Shown here: positions 8,000-15,488 of the stretch, piece by piece
How positions within the stretch are numbered: the first letter of the stretch is position 1
Layout of the letters: the number at the start of each line of letters is the position of its first letter
NCBI GenBank assembly: GCA_050011095.1
Contig: JBEKJU010000009.1
Location: 1-30,099, forward strand
Direction: 5' to 3'
DNA from: JBEKJU01 sp050011095
GTDB lineage: Bacteria; Desulfobacterota; Syntrophorhabdia; Syntrophorhabdales; WCHB1-27
Length of the DNA: 30,099 bases
The notes under the pieces: model-generated
Told to the model about the DNA's origin: nothing
What the model saw: only the letters and a program-made list of their open reading frames with translations
Databases searched by the model: none
Made by a program: the position numbers and the translations under genes

Positions 8000-8885
8000 G
8001 TTCCACCTCCGCTCGGACAGAGACAATGTGAGAATTGACGTCTATCTTTCGGAAATGTTGTCCCTGCCGAGGTCGAAGGTCAAGAGAATGATCGAGGAGG
8101 GCCATGTCCGCGTCGATCAAAGGGTGCCTAAATCGTCTTTCAAGGTGCGGAAAGACATCGAGATCGAAGGCGAGATCACGCGGGAAGAGCCGACCCTGCT
8201 CGTGGCCGAGGATATACCGGTCAGGGTGCTCTACGAGGATGACGCCCTCCTCGTGATCGACAAGCCGAAGGGTATGGTAGTCCATCCTTCTTGCGGGCAT
8301 CGGGCGGGCACGCTCGTCAATGCCATCCTGAGCCATGTGACGGAGGCGGGCCTTGGCGACGAGAGGCCGGGCATTGTCCATAGGCTGGACAAGGGGACGA
8401 CGGGGGTCATCATCGTCGCGAAGGACAGGTTGAGCCAGGAGGCCCTCTCCCACCAGTTCCACGATCGGACCGTCGAAAAGGTCTACCGGGCCGTCGTGGA
8501 AGGGGTGATGGAACGCGACGAGGGCGTCGTGGAGGGCGCCATCGGCAGGCATCCCACGGACAGGTTGCGGATGGACCTGGTCGCGAGGGGCGGAAGGCAC
8601 TCGCTCTCACGATTCAAGGTGATCGAGAGGCTCCGGGGATTCACCTACGTCGAGGTCTACCCGAAGACGGGAAGGACCCACCAGATACGGGTCCACATGA
8701 GCCATGCCGGCCACCCCATAGTAGGCGACGAGCTTTACGGAAAGCGGGCGAAGAAGCTCGCCGAAAGGCCCCTCCTCCACGCATACCGCATTACCTTCGA
8801 CCACCCCGTAAAGGGCGGCAGGATGTCCGTGGAAGCGGCTATTCCGGCTGACATCGAGACGTTTGTGAGGGATCATGCATGGTGA
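7989..8885 (+). CDS. rluD: RluD-type 23S rRNA pseudouridine synthase
   Basis: The 298-residue protein has an N-terminal S4 RNA-binding domain (about 15-75, LSLPRSKVKRMIEEGHVRVD) and an RsuA/RluA-family catalytic domain. The catalytic aspartate is in HRLDKGTTG (Asp134). KTGRTHQIRVHM and HPIVGDELYG further along are the standard RluA-family motifs III. The likely reaction is uridine to pseudouridine at helix 69 of 23S rRNA (1911/1915/1917), based on the S4-plus-RluA arrangement; an RluC-like specificity is not excluded. It overlaps selA by 11 bases and the next gene by 11 bases, so it sits inside a coupled operon. Confidence 0.88.
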   Translation: MEDRFHLRSDRDNVRIDVYLSEMLSLPRSKVKRMIEEGHVRVDQRVPKSSFKVRKDIEIEGEITREEPTLLVAEDIPVRVLYEDDALLVIDKPKGMVVHPSCGHRAGTLVNAILSHVTEAGLGDERPGIVHRLDKGTTGVIIVAKDRLSQEALSHQFHDRTVEKVYRAVVEGVMERDEGVVEGAIGRHPTDRLRMDLVARGGRHSLSRFKVIERLRGFTYVEVYPKTGRTHQIRVHMSHAGHPIVGDELYGKRAKKLAERPLLHAYRITFDHPVKGGRMSVEAAIPADIETFVRDHAW

Positions 8886-9585
8886 GCTGAAGACCGTAGG
8901 GCCGTGGTCTTATTTCCATTTTCCCGCGCTCCGTGATGCGGGCATCATTCACGGCTTCATGACGCGCACGTCGGATGGAATCCTGCGCGATGCCGGCCCG
9001 AGGGACGCATTCATCGCGGCCCTTTCCGCCTCCGGCATGATCGTTCTCGATCAGGAGCACAAAGACGTGGTGCACGTGATTACCGCGGGTGAACGGCCCC
9101 GGAGAGGGGATGGCCTCGTCCTGCTCGCGGCCGGCCTGATCGGGGTCGTCAAGACGGCCGACTGCCTGCCGGTCATCCTCTCCGCGCCCGATTATCCAGC
9201 CTGTGCCATCGTTCATGCGGGATGGCGGGGCACGGCCCTGAAGATCGCGCGGAAAGCGGTGCGCGCGCTCGCCGCCTTCGGGGTGCGGCCCGATGCGATA
9301 GGCGCGCTCATCGGGCCCGGCATCGGCCCGTGCTGCTATAATGTAGGAGAGGATGTGGTCGCTGCGTTCCGGGAGGCGGGATTCAGCGACGATGTCTTCA
9401 TGCAAAGGGACGGCGCCGTATTCCTCGATCTGAGGAAGGCGAACCGCCATCTACTCGTGGGTGAAGGGGTCCGTGACATCCACGACGTGGACCTCTGCAC
9501 GTCGTGCAGGGGCGATCTCTTCCACTCGGCGAGGCGGGACGCGGGGCGCGGCAGGCAGATAAATTTCGTGCAGGTCAGGGGATAG
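8875..9585 (+). CDS. pgeF: Peptidoglycan editing factor PgeF / YfiH laccase-domain protein
   Basis: The 236-residue cytoplasmic protein belongs to the multi-copper-oxidase-like YfiH (DUF152, Cu-oxidase_4) family. Metal-site motifs are present: VHVITAGE with His67, TADCLPV with Cys97, and VHAGWRG with His114. The family stretch GPGIGPCCY (about 147-155) and the late CTSCR pair follow. Members remove wrongly incorporated L-Ser from UDP-MurNAc peptide precursors, and purine-nucleoside phosphorylase activity has also been reported for the family. The rluD-pgeF order is common in bacteria and supports the call. The ATG lies 11 bases inside rluD. Confidence 0.9.
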   Translation: MHGELKTVGPWSYFHFPALRDAGIIHGFMTRTSDGILRDAGPRDAFIAALSASGMIVLDQEHKDVVHVITAGERPRRGDGLVLLAAGLIGVVKTADCLPVILSAPDYPACAIVHAGWRGTALKIARKAVRALAAFGVRPDAIGALIGPGIGPCCYNVGEDVVAAFREAGFSDDVFMQRDGAVFLDLRKANRHLLVGEGVRDIHDVDLCTSCRGDLFHSARRDAGRGRQINFVQVRG

Positions 9586-9597
9586 GCGCGCCGGGCT

Positions 9598-9645
9598 CGC
9601 GGCCGAAACGGCGTATGACGGCGCGGCCGAAACGGCCGGATGACC
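9598..9645. repeat. Short GC-rich tandem repeat with a small hairpin
   Basis: Fifteen bases (CGCGGCCGAAACGGC) occur at 9598-9612 and again at 9622-9636, a 24-base period, both followed by ATGAC-like sequence. In the second copy CGGCCG-AAA-CGGCCG can fold into a six-pair hairpin. It sits between pgeF and the kinase gene and has no T-run, so it is not an obvious terminator. Confidence 0.5.
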
Positions 9646-9672
9646 CTCGCGCCAGGCAACGGGGTTGACAAA

Positions 9673-11868
9673 ATGACAGGGACTTCGGGGTCCGAAAGAG
9701 AAGAGAAGGGCGTCCCGCCTCACGATGCCGGTTTCATCAAGAAGCACCGGGCGAACCTTTTTTATGTCACGGCGATCCTCGCTGTCTGCGCCTTTCTGGT
9801 CTATCTGGAGACGAACCTCCCGTTCTTCCGGAAATTCATGCCCGTTCTCGACAACAAGCTCCTCATCGCCATTCTCAACCTGAATTTCCTCCTGATCACA
9901 CTCCTCATCTTCATCGCCACCCGCATTCTCCTGAAGACCTACATCGAGAAGAAGAGGGGCATCTGGGGCTCCGGGCTCAAGACGAAGATCACGGTGACCG
10001 TCTTCTCCATCTCCATCATCTCCTCCTTCACGCTCTTTGGCCTGACCACAGGGTTTTTCTACACGAGCATGGACAAATGGTTCAACCAAAAGGTGGAGGA
10101 CACGATAGAGAATGCCCGCGACCTCTCGGAGTTCTACTACGAGGACCTCTTCGACCGCTACGAGAAGATGGGGAGGTCACTGGCCCAGACGATCAAGGAG
10201 AAGGCCATCCTGGACAACGACAAGAAGCTGTCGGCCTTCGTAAAGAAAGAGGGAAAAGCGAATTTTCTCGGCTACCTCGCGCTTTTGGACATGACCGGCC
10301 AGCCGATCAGGAGCTACAGCGTCCTGGACGAGCAGATGAACCGCCTCCTCATCGAAAAATCGAGGATGGTGCGGAAGAAGAACGAGGCAAGGCAGATCGT
10401 CCCCCTCAAGGATGGAGAATTGCTCCTCTTCCTCACGACAGTGACGGACAATCTCGGCCAGCCAAGGGCCGTCCTCTTCCTCGGCGACAGGATAAGGGTC
10501 AAGGGCACGCAGAGCATGAAGCAGATATCGTCTACCTATAGGGAATTCAAGGAGGCCCGGCCATTCAAGAAGATAGTGAAATACAGCTTTGTCATTCCCC
10601 TCTTCCTCGTGACGATCCTGAGCATCTTCTTCTCCATCTGGCTAGGGGTCAAGATGGCGACGGAGATCACGGTCCCCCTCGAGAGGGTGAAGGAGGGGGC
10701 TGCGATCATCGCGCGCGGCAGGTTCGATATCAGCCTCGAGGAGAGGGGCAAGGATGAGATAGGGACCCTGGTGAGCGCCTTCAACAGCATGGCGAGGGAG
10801 CTGAAGATCGCGAAGGACGAGATCGAGGAGAAAAGAAAATACATGGAGGTCATCCTCGACAATGTGGCGACCGGCATCATCAGCACCGATGTCAGGGGGC
10901 GCATCCTTCTTCTGAACCGGGCGGCCAGGGACATCCTGAAGGTGGGGACCGATGAGTGGCTGGGGAGTCCCTTGCGGCGCTTCGCCGGGGAGGATTTTAG
11001 AAAGATCATCAGGTCTTTCCTCAGGGGCATGAGGGAGGATGGAGAGGGTGTGGCCAGGGAGATGACCCTCTCCCTGCACAACCATACGCTTCAGTTGCGC
11101 GCCTCCCTCACCACCTTGCGCGATGAGGCGGGTAAAGCCGAAGGTTATATCGTGACCTTCGACGACATTACCCACATCATGAGGGCCGAAAAGCTCGCCA
11201 CCTGGCGGGAGATCGCCAAGAGGCTCACCCACGAGATAAAGAACCCCCTCACGCCCATAAAGCTGTCGGCGGAACGCCTTCGAAGGCGCCTGCTTCCAAA
11301 GGCCGAAGGAAAAGAGAGGGAGGTGCTCGACGAGACGACATCCGTCATACTGAGCGCCTCGAACGACATTACCCTCATGGTGAACGAGTTGACGAAGTTT
11401 ACCCACACGACGTCTTCCCCCAGGACGATCGAGGATGTGAACGCGATCATCGGGGAGACCGTGGCCATTTACAGAAACCTGTACCCGGCCATTTCCTTCA
11501 CGTTTCAAGGCGCGGAGGTGCCCCGGTTCAGGATGGACAGGGACAAGATGAAGAGGGCGCTGATCAACCTGATCACGAACTCCATAAAGGCCATAGGCCC
11601 CGAGCCGGGGACGATCGGCATCGAGACACGGCACGACTTGGGCAAAGGCATCGTATGGATAGAGCTGGCCGATACGGGCCCTGGCATAAAGGACGAGGAC
11701 AAGCCCCGTGTTTTCGACCCCTATTTCACGAAAAATCGCGACGGCGTGGGCCTTGGCCTAGCCATCGTCAATTCGATCATCCTTGAGCTTGGTGGCAGGA
11801 TCGACGCGCAGGACAACATGCCGCGAGGGACGAAGATGGTGATCGAGATCCCTGTTTTCGAGGCCTAG
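9673..11868 (+). CDS. NtrY-like membrane sensor histidine kinase
   Basis: From ATG 9673 the product is 731 residues; an in-frame ATG at 9640 lies inside the short repeat and is less likely. There are three hydrophobic segments in the first 125 residues, an extracytoplasmic stretch of about 170 residues, and a fourth segment near 305-330 (VIPLFLVTILSIFFSIWLG). HAMP (about 330-385), PAS (about 395-500), HisKA with His520 in RLTHEIKNPLTPIKLSAER, and HATPase_c (asparagine box around LINLITNSIKAI, then ADTGPGIKD, DPYFTK, GVGLGLAIV) follow. This order matches NtrY, which responds to nitrogen or redox signals and normally phosphorylates NtrX. No NtrX gene follows; smpB is next. The partner must be encoded elsewhere. 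Confidence 0.88.
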   Translation: MTGTSGSEREEKGVPPHDAGFIKKHRANLFYVTAILAVCAFLVYLETNLPFFRKFMPVLDNKLLIAILNLNFLLITLLIFIATRILLKTYIEKKRGIWGSGLKTKITVTVFSISIISSFTLFGLTTGFFYTSMDKWFNQKVEDTIENARDLSEFYYEDLFDRYEKMGRSLAQTIKEKAILDNDKKLSAFVKKEGKANFLGYLALLDMTGQPIRSYSVLDEQMNRLLIEKSRMVRKKNEARQIVPLKDGELLLFLTTVTDNLGQPRAVLFLGDRIRVKGTQSMKQISSTYREFKEARPFKKIVKYSFVIPLFLVTILSIFFSIWLGVKMATEITVPLERVKEGAAIIARGRFDISLEERGKDEIGTLVSAFNSMARELKIAKDEIEEKRKYMEVILDNVATGIISTDVRGRILLLNRAARDILKVGTDEWLGSPLRRFAGEDFRKIIRSFLRGMREDGEGVAREMTLSLHNHTLQLRASLTTLRDEAGKAEGYIVTFDDITHIMRAEKLATWREIAKRLTHEIKNPLTPIKLSAERLRRRLLPKAEGKEREVLDETTSVILSASNDITLMVNELTKFTHTTSSPRTIEDVNAIIGETVAIYRNLYPAISFTFQGAEVPRFRMDRDKMKRALINLITNSIKAIGPEPGTIGIETRHDLGKGIVWIELADTGPGIKDEDKPRVFDPYFTKNRDGVGLGLAIVNSIILELGGRIDAQDNMPRGTKMVIEIPVFEA

Positions 11869-11912
11869 CCCGTTTTCCCCCTCCTCCAGTGAAATGTGTT
11901 ATAATAATAGGC

Positions 11913-12359
11913 GTGAAGACTATAAGTACCAACAGGAAAGCCTATCACAACTTCAAGATAGAAGAGAAGTATGAGGTAGGCATCGCGCTGGCTGGAACCG
12001 AGGTGAAGGCGCTTAGAGAGGGGCGGGCGAACCTCAACGATAGCTTCGCCAAGGTGAGGAATGGTGAACTTTTCCTCGTCAATGCACACATCAGCCCGTA
12101 TTCGTGCGGCAATATCTATAACCACGAGCCGAAGCGCGCCAGAAAGCTCCTAATACACCGCTTCGAGTTGAACCGGATCAATGGCAAGGTACGGGAGAGG
12201 GGTTACACCCTCGTTCCGCTCAGCATGTACTTTAATGACAAGAACAGGGTGAAGCTCGAAATCGGTTTGGCAAAAGGAAAGACGACTGTTGATAAGCGCC
12301 ATGACATCAAGGCCAAAGACGAGAAGCGGATCAATGAGCGCGAAGGACGATTAAGATAA
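11913..12359 (+). CDS. smpB: SsrA-binding protein SmpB
   Basis: SmpB binds tmRNA and brings it to stalled ribosomes for trans-translation. The 148-residue product has the family landmarks in order: NRKAYHNFKIEEKYEVG near the start, AGTEVKALREGRANL, HISPYSCGNI, and RGYTLVPLSMYF. The basic C-terminal tail (KGKTTVDKRHDIKAKDEKR) enters the mRNA channel. A GTG at 11913 gives the usual N-terminus; the same frame opens at a GTG at 11889 that would add eight hydrophobic residues. No good ribosome site is seen for either. The TAA ends at 12359, one base before the mature tmRNA, so one transcript may carry both partners. Confidence 0.95.
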   Translation: MKTISTNRKAYHNFKIEEKYEVGIALAGTEVKALREGRANLNDSFAKVRNGELFLVNAHISPYSCGNIYNHEPKRARKLLIHRFELNRINGKVRERGYTLVPLSMYFNDKNRVKLEIGLAKGKTTVDKRHDIKAKDEKRINEREGRLR

Positions 12360-12360
12360 T

Positions 12361-12708
12361 GGGGGCGAATGGTCTCGACAGGGAAAAAAGGGTCAAGGAG
12401 GCATGCCGGGTGCTATCTGCCCGCAATCAGGTAGACCTAAACACAAACGCAGAAACAGACTACGCACTGGCCGCTTAGGGCGGCCACATCCGCTGGACTT
12501 TCCTCCCGCTTTCGGTCCAAACGGGTGTCATGCAAGTGGGATAGTCCTTCCCGATACCTGTAAAGAAGGGCGAAACCTAGCAGGCTGGGATGACGGGAAA
12601 CCTGTCAGTGGGTGTCCCTGATTCCGAGATTTAATACGCTGACTACGCATGTAGGCTCCTTCGGTTCTTGTTCTCTGGACGCGGGTTCGATTCCCGCCGC
12701 CTCCACCA
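12361..12708 (+). ncRNA. ssrA: Transfer-messenger RNA (tmRNA)
   Basis: The 5' end GGGGGCGAAUGGUCUCGACAG and the 3' end with T-arm GCGGGUUCGAUUCCCGC followed by CGCCUCC-A-CCA are diagnostic. The seven-base acceptor stem pairs GGGGGCG with CGCCUCC (one G-U). CCA is encoded at 12706-12708. The tag reading frame ends AAC GCA GAA ACA GAC TAC GCA CTG GCC GCT TAG (stop 12476-12478), giving a peptide ending NAETDYALAA. The C-terminal ALAA is the normal ClpXP degron. The resume codon is uncertain; by analogy with UAG-x-C before the resume site it may be CUA at 12437, giving an LNTNAETDYALAA-type tag. The RNA tags and rescues stalled ribosomes together with SmpB. Its 3' end is the probable integration site for the island. 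Confidence 0.96.
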
Positions 12709-12710
12709 TT
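12681..12710. other. Probable attachment site (attL) in the tmRNA 3' end
   Basis: The T-arm and acceptor end of tmRNA is a classic target for tyrosine integrases. An AlpA-type gene and an integrase gene follow immediately. The site boundary is inferred. I looked for a second copy of the T-arm/CCTCCACCA sequence to the right and found none in the window. Confidence 0.55.
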
Positions 12711-12743
12711 TTATGTAGTGATTTCAGCATGTTACAGGGGTCA

Positions 12744-12788
12744 ATCTAGTGCGATTTCGTGCGAAAGGTTTTTCACGTCGCACTAGAT
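12744..12788. repeat. Perfect 11-bp inverted repeat beside the att site
   Basis: ATCTAGTGCGA at 12744-12754 is matched by its exact reverse complement TCGCACTAGAT at 12778-12788. Inside the 23-base loop CGTG (12758-12761) pairs with CACG (12774-12777), and GTGCGA is repeated directly at 12749 and 12759. The right arm overlaps the end of the AlpA-type gene. No T-run follows on either strand, so it is probably a protein-binding or recombination site rather than a terminator. Confidence 0.7.
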
Positions 12789-12985
12789 GCCTCCTCGTAC
12801 ACTTTTCTCCAGTCCTTTCCCGCACATATGGCGTCGATCTCGCTTTCTCTCCATACACTTGTCCGCTCGGTCAGCTTGATCGGTTTCGGGAATTTCCCTT
12901 TCTTGATTCCTGCCCAAAAAGTGCTTTTCGATACGGGTATCCGCTCGAGGACCTGGGGCAGGCGGAGCAGTCTCTCATTTGACAT
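12773..12985 (-). CDS. AlpA-type phage/island DNA-binding regulator
   Basis: The 70-residue protein is a MerR-like winged-helix of the AlpA (phage_AlpA) family. The pattern LLRLPQVLERIPVSKSTFW at 6-24, followed by IKKGKFPKPIKL, is typical: helix-turn-helix, then a wing with the KGxFPxPxKL signature. AlpA proteins activate integrase expression or act as excisionase-like directionality factors. The ATG lies 11 bases inside the end of the integrase gene, with GGAG and AAAAGG upstream, so it is co-transcribed and probably coupled with the integrase. It reads toward the tmRNA attachment site, 65 bases away, and its end overlaps the inverted repeat. Confidence 0.85.
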   Translation of the reverse strand: MSNERLLRLPQVLERIPVSKSTFWAGIKKGKFPKPIKLTERTSVWRESEIDAICAGKDWRKVYEEASSAT

Positions 12986-14126
12986 CCTTTTTCTCCTTCT
13001 TCCGAATCTCCATCTTTCTTACCTTCCCCTCGAGCAGCCCCTTTCTGGTCGCCACCTCGACCTTGGCGTATTTGTCGACGCTCTCCATCCTCGACCAGTC
13101 CCCTGCTTCCTTCAAGTCCGCCTTGGACAGGCCGTAGACGTTGAGTAGCTGAGTCGCCCTGCTGTGCTTTGTCCCGCTGTAGAGGGCTATGTTTTCTCCG
13201 ACCGACTCGCAGGCGGCCGCCCATCTCCTTTCGAGGGTCTTCTCGGTGTACCTTTTGCCTTGATGTTTGCCTCTGAGGGAGACGAACAGGTAGGGGCTGA
13301 TGATTCCGTGCTTGCGCTGCTTCTCCTGCTCGTATTCGAGCCAGGGGGCGAAAGCCGACACCATCGGGACCAGATGCTGCTGCCTGTCCTTTGCCCGGTT
13401 GATTTCCCGGTAGTTGCTGATCCCACGCCGTATTTTGAAGACGTCGTCCTCGAAATCTTCCTTGTGAAGGGCCATCGCCTCACCCGGACGGCGAAGGTGG
13501 TATTTCAGAAACCAGAAGATCGGCTGATCGTCGGGCGCGATCGCCTGTATGACCTTGTCCTGTCTTTCTTCGGGCAACCATCGGATGACGGGCTGCACGA
13601 TCTGGTAGACCCCCTTCTTCGGAAACGGCGGCATCACCTGAATCCGGCCAGATCGCCACGCATAGTCCAGACAGGCGTGAAGGCAGTACATGACGTTCAT
13701 CTTGCCCTTCCCCTCTCTCTTGATGGTGCTCAGTAGCTCCATGAGGATGTCGTACTGAATCTCGTGGAGCTGGACGCCCCGCGCCGCGAAGAAGGGCGCG
13801 AGGTGAATACTGATGCTGCCCTTGTAGTCCTTGTACGTAGAGGGGGCGATGGTCGGCCTGATGGCTTCCAGCCAAGCTTTGAGGTACGGAACGACGTCCG
13901 AGGCTTTGGAAGAGAATTTCTCGATCCTGAAGACACCGTTTTCGTAATCGCCCCGCATTTGATCCAACATGCGCTGGGCAAGCTCCTTGCCTTGCTTGCC
14001 CTTCCTGAACGGGATGTTTACGTCCCCGTGGTAGAACCATAACTTTACGGTCCGCCTCAAGGGCTCGTGATACCAGGCGACGTAATACCGCCCAGACTTC
14101 CCATCGAAGCCTATGCCCCCCTTCAT
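12975..14126 (-). CDS. Tyrosine-type site-specific integrase
   Basis: The 383-residue protein has an N-terminal arm-binding part (1-75), a SAM-like core-binding domain (about 76-165) and a C-terminal catalytic domain. Visible catalytic residues are Arg213 in LRRPGEA, His321 in GTKHSRATQ and the nucleophile Tyr353 in SVDKYAKV. The second box differs from the usual HxLRH pattern: the arginine position appears to be Lys320 and the first His position Ser317 (my manual alignment). The start at 14126 is supported by GGAGGGA six bases upstream; the frame stays open 24 codons further but without a site. The product should integrate or excise the island at the tmRNA 3' end. The gene is transcribed leftward, probably from the promoter at 14375-14403, leaving a leader of about 240 bases. 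Confidence 0.9.
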   Translation of the reverse strand: MKGGIGFDGKSGRYYVAWYHEPLRRTVKLWFYHGDVNIPFRKGKQGKELAQRMLDQMRGDYENGVFRIEKFSSKASDVVPYLKAWLEAIRPTIAPSTYKDYKGSISIHLAPFFAARGVQLHEIQYDILMELLSTIKREGKGKMNVMYCLHACLDYAWRSGRIQVMPPFPKKGVYQIVQPVIRWLPEERQDKVIQAIAPDDQPIFWFLKYHLRRPGEAMALHKEDFEDDVFKIRRGISNYREINRAKDRQQHLVPMVSAFAPWLEYEQEKQRKHGIISPYLFVSLRGKHQGKRYTEKTLERRWAAACESVGENIALYSGTKHSRATQLLNVYGLSKADLKEAGDWSRMESVDKYAKVEVATRKGLLEGKVRKMEIRKKEKKDVK

Positions 14127-14347
14127 GGAAATCCCTCCAAATTGGCTTTTGGAAGGATTGTAAGGGGAAGGGCGGTGCCGAGTCAACAAAATGCTCAAAT
14201 CGATATCCGAATCGCCATTTTCGCAGGGTTTCCCAATTGCCTTGCCGCATCGCGCTTGGACCGGTCTGCTTCACATTCCTGAAGCGAGACCCGTCTTTGC
14301 CTCCGGCTTACGAAGGTCCTTCGCCGAGGCCCTGCTACAATTCCATG

Positions 14348-14376
14348 TTGACCGGCACCATCACTCACAGTATAAT
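14348..14376 (+). promoter_or_regulatory. Rightward promoter of the XRE regulator gene
   Basis: TTGACC (14348-14353) and a perfect TATAAT (14371-14376) are exactly 17 bases apart. Transcription would begin near 14383, about 68 bases before the regulator ATG. A CTCAC box (14364-14368) lies in its spacer and another (14385-14389) at the start site. Confidence 0.65.
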
Positions 14377-14436
14377 AATAACTGCTCACAAAATGGATGT
14401 CAAGCAAATAGTGAGTAAAAAAAGACGTTATGTGAG
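14364..14436. promoter_or_regulatory. Four-box symmetrical operator (CTCAC / GTGAG)
   Basis: CTCAC occurs at 14364-14368 and 14385-14389, and its complement GTGAG at 14411-14415 and 14432-14436. The boxes of each pair are exactly 21 bases apart, two helical turns, so the array is symmetric about 14400. It overlaps both promoters and is the natural operator for the adjacent XRE regulator. Binding is inferred. Confidence 0.55.
14375..14403 (-). promoter_or_regulatory. Leftward promoter of the integrase-alpA operon
   Basis: On the minus strand TTGACA (14403-14398) and TATTAT (14380-14375) are 17 bases apart: a perfect -35 and a five-of-six -10. The -10 elements of the two opposing promoters touch, so only one polymerase can occupy the site at a time. 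Confidence 0.6.
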
Positions 14437-14450
14437 TACCAGGATTCGCG

Positions 14451-15359
14451 ATGATTGAGAATATCGTCGGACCCCTCAGAGAGGCCAAGGCGCTGACTCA
14501 GGCGGCCGTGGCGCAGGTGATAGGCGTCGACAGGTCGGCGATAGCACATTTCGAGGCCGGCGAGGAGTCGGCACTTTCAGTGGAGACGCAGTTGAAGCTC
14601 GCGCCTCTTCTCGACATTAACCCTGACTACCTGCTCAACAAGGCGCCCAACCCTTTCAAGCCCCATGATCCTTCCGGGCTCATCGTACTCCTTTTGAAAG
14701 GCAAGGCTTTCCGCGCCGACATTGAGCCTGTCCGGGTCGTCATGGAATACGGCACCGTGACAGGGGTCTTGTTCCTCTCTTCGTCCCGCCTCTCAGGGAC
14801 GAGAAGGTTCAAGAAAGTCGCTGGCGGGAGGACTGCAACATACGCCCTCGTCTTGCAAGACGTCGACGATAATATTTATCTCGCGCTCCACAAGGACCCC
14901 GATTCCTTCATCGGATATCTCGACGACCTGTCGGCAGCGATCCGGGAGAAGGGCCCGGATGTGGCGGCCAACACCGCTTCCCTGGATGAAAGACTTCTTG
15001 ACAGTCTGCGGCAGAGGACGGTTCACCGCGACGATCTCGCGGCTTTCTTTGACTATAAGTATTCGATACCATGCGCCCGGCTCAAGATCGCGCTTCCTGA
15101 CGGAACGGTCCGGTATTTTCCCAAGCTCCCCATCTCGACGATCATGCGCGACGTCGAACGCTATCTCCAACATGAGCCGGACGCGGAGGCCAAGAAGAAC
15201 CTACTCCGGCAGATCGTGCTCTTTGGACTGAAGACGGAGAGAAAGATCGTCGCTTCTGAGGAGAGCATGAGAGAGTACGAGAAGAGGCTCGAAAGGGCCT
15301 TTAGGGCGCATGGCCTGGCATACTCTCCGGAGGAACTTCAGCCCATGAGCTTTTCGTAG
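14451..15359 (+). CDS. XRE/Cro-C1-type transcriptional regulator with unclassified C-terminal domain
   Basis: The 302-residue protein begins with an HTH_XRE domain (about 5-60: VGPLREAKALTQAAVAQVIG, then VDRSAIAHFEAGE). The remaining 235 residues match no domain I recognise. They contain a possible mixed beta region (90-145) and a helical, charged C-terminus (235-302). There is no obvious RecA-type S24 peptidase Ser-Lys dyad, so it is not a plain LexA-like repressor. AGGA precedes the ATG by about eight bases. The position, divergent from the integrase with the four-box operator between, suggests an island master switch that controls itself and integration. Whether it represses or activates cannot be seen. 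Confidence 0.75.
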   Translation: MIENIVGPLREAKALTQAAVAQVIGVDRSAIAHFEAGEESALSVETQLKLAPLLDINPDYLLNKAPNPFKPHDPSGLIVLLLKGKAFRADIEPVRVVMEYGTVTGVLFLSSSRLSGTRRFKKVAGGRTATYALVLQDVDDNIYLALHKDPDSFIGYLDDLSAAIREKGPDVAANTASLDERLLDSLRQRTVHRDDLAAFFDYKYSIPCARLKIALPDGTVRYFPKLPISTIMRDVERYLQHEPDAEAKKNLLRQIVLFGLKTERKIVASEESMREYEKRLERAFRAHGLAYSPEELQPMSFS

Positions 15360-15488
15360 ATGGTCGATGCCATAGGACGACCGGGCCATGACCGAAGAAC
15401 GGAAGTTCCTGCCGCAACTGCTTTCCCCTTCCGCCCGTGAGGGTTCTGCCTCCCCAAAGGCCTTCTATGATAGATGATTGAAAAGCTT

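Larger units (their letters stand above)
14127..14450. other. Integrase/repressor intergenic control region
   Basis: This 324-base gene-free stretch separates the divergent integrase and Cro/C1-type genes. The right third holds two overlapping promoters and the CTCAC/GTGAG box array, listed separately. In the left part (14127-14340), which would be the integrase leader, I see no open reading frame with a ribosome site and no strong hairpin. Confidence 0.6.

Noticed and set aside
10642..11634. Leftward 330-codon open frame over the NtrY-like gene
   Set aside because: Antisense shadow of a kinase with complete HisKA and HATPase motifs.
12403..12621. Open frame of 72 codons inside the tmRNA
   Set aside because: The sequence is structural RNA; only the short tag frame is translated.
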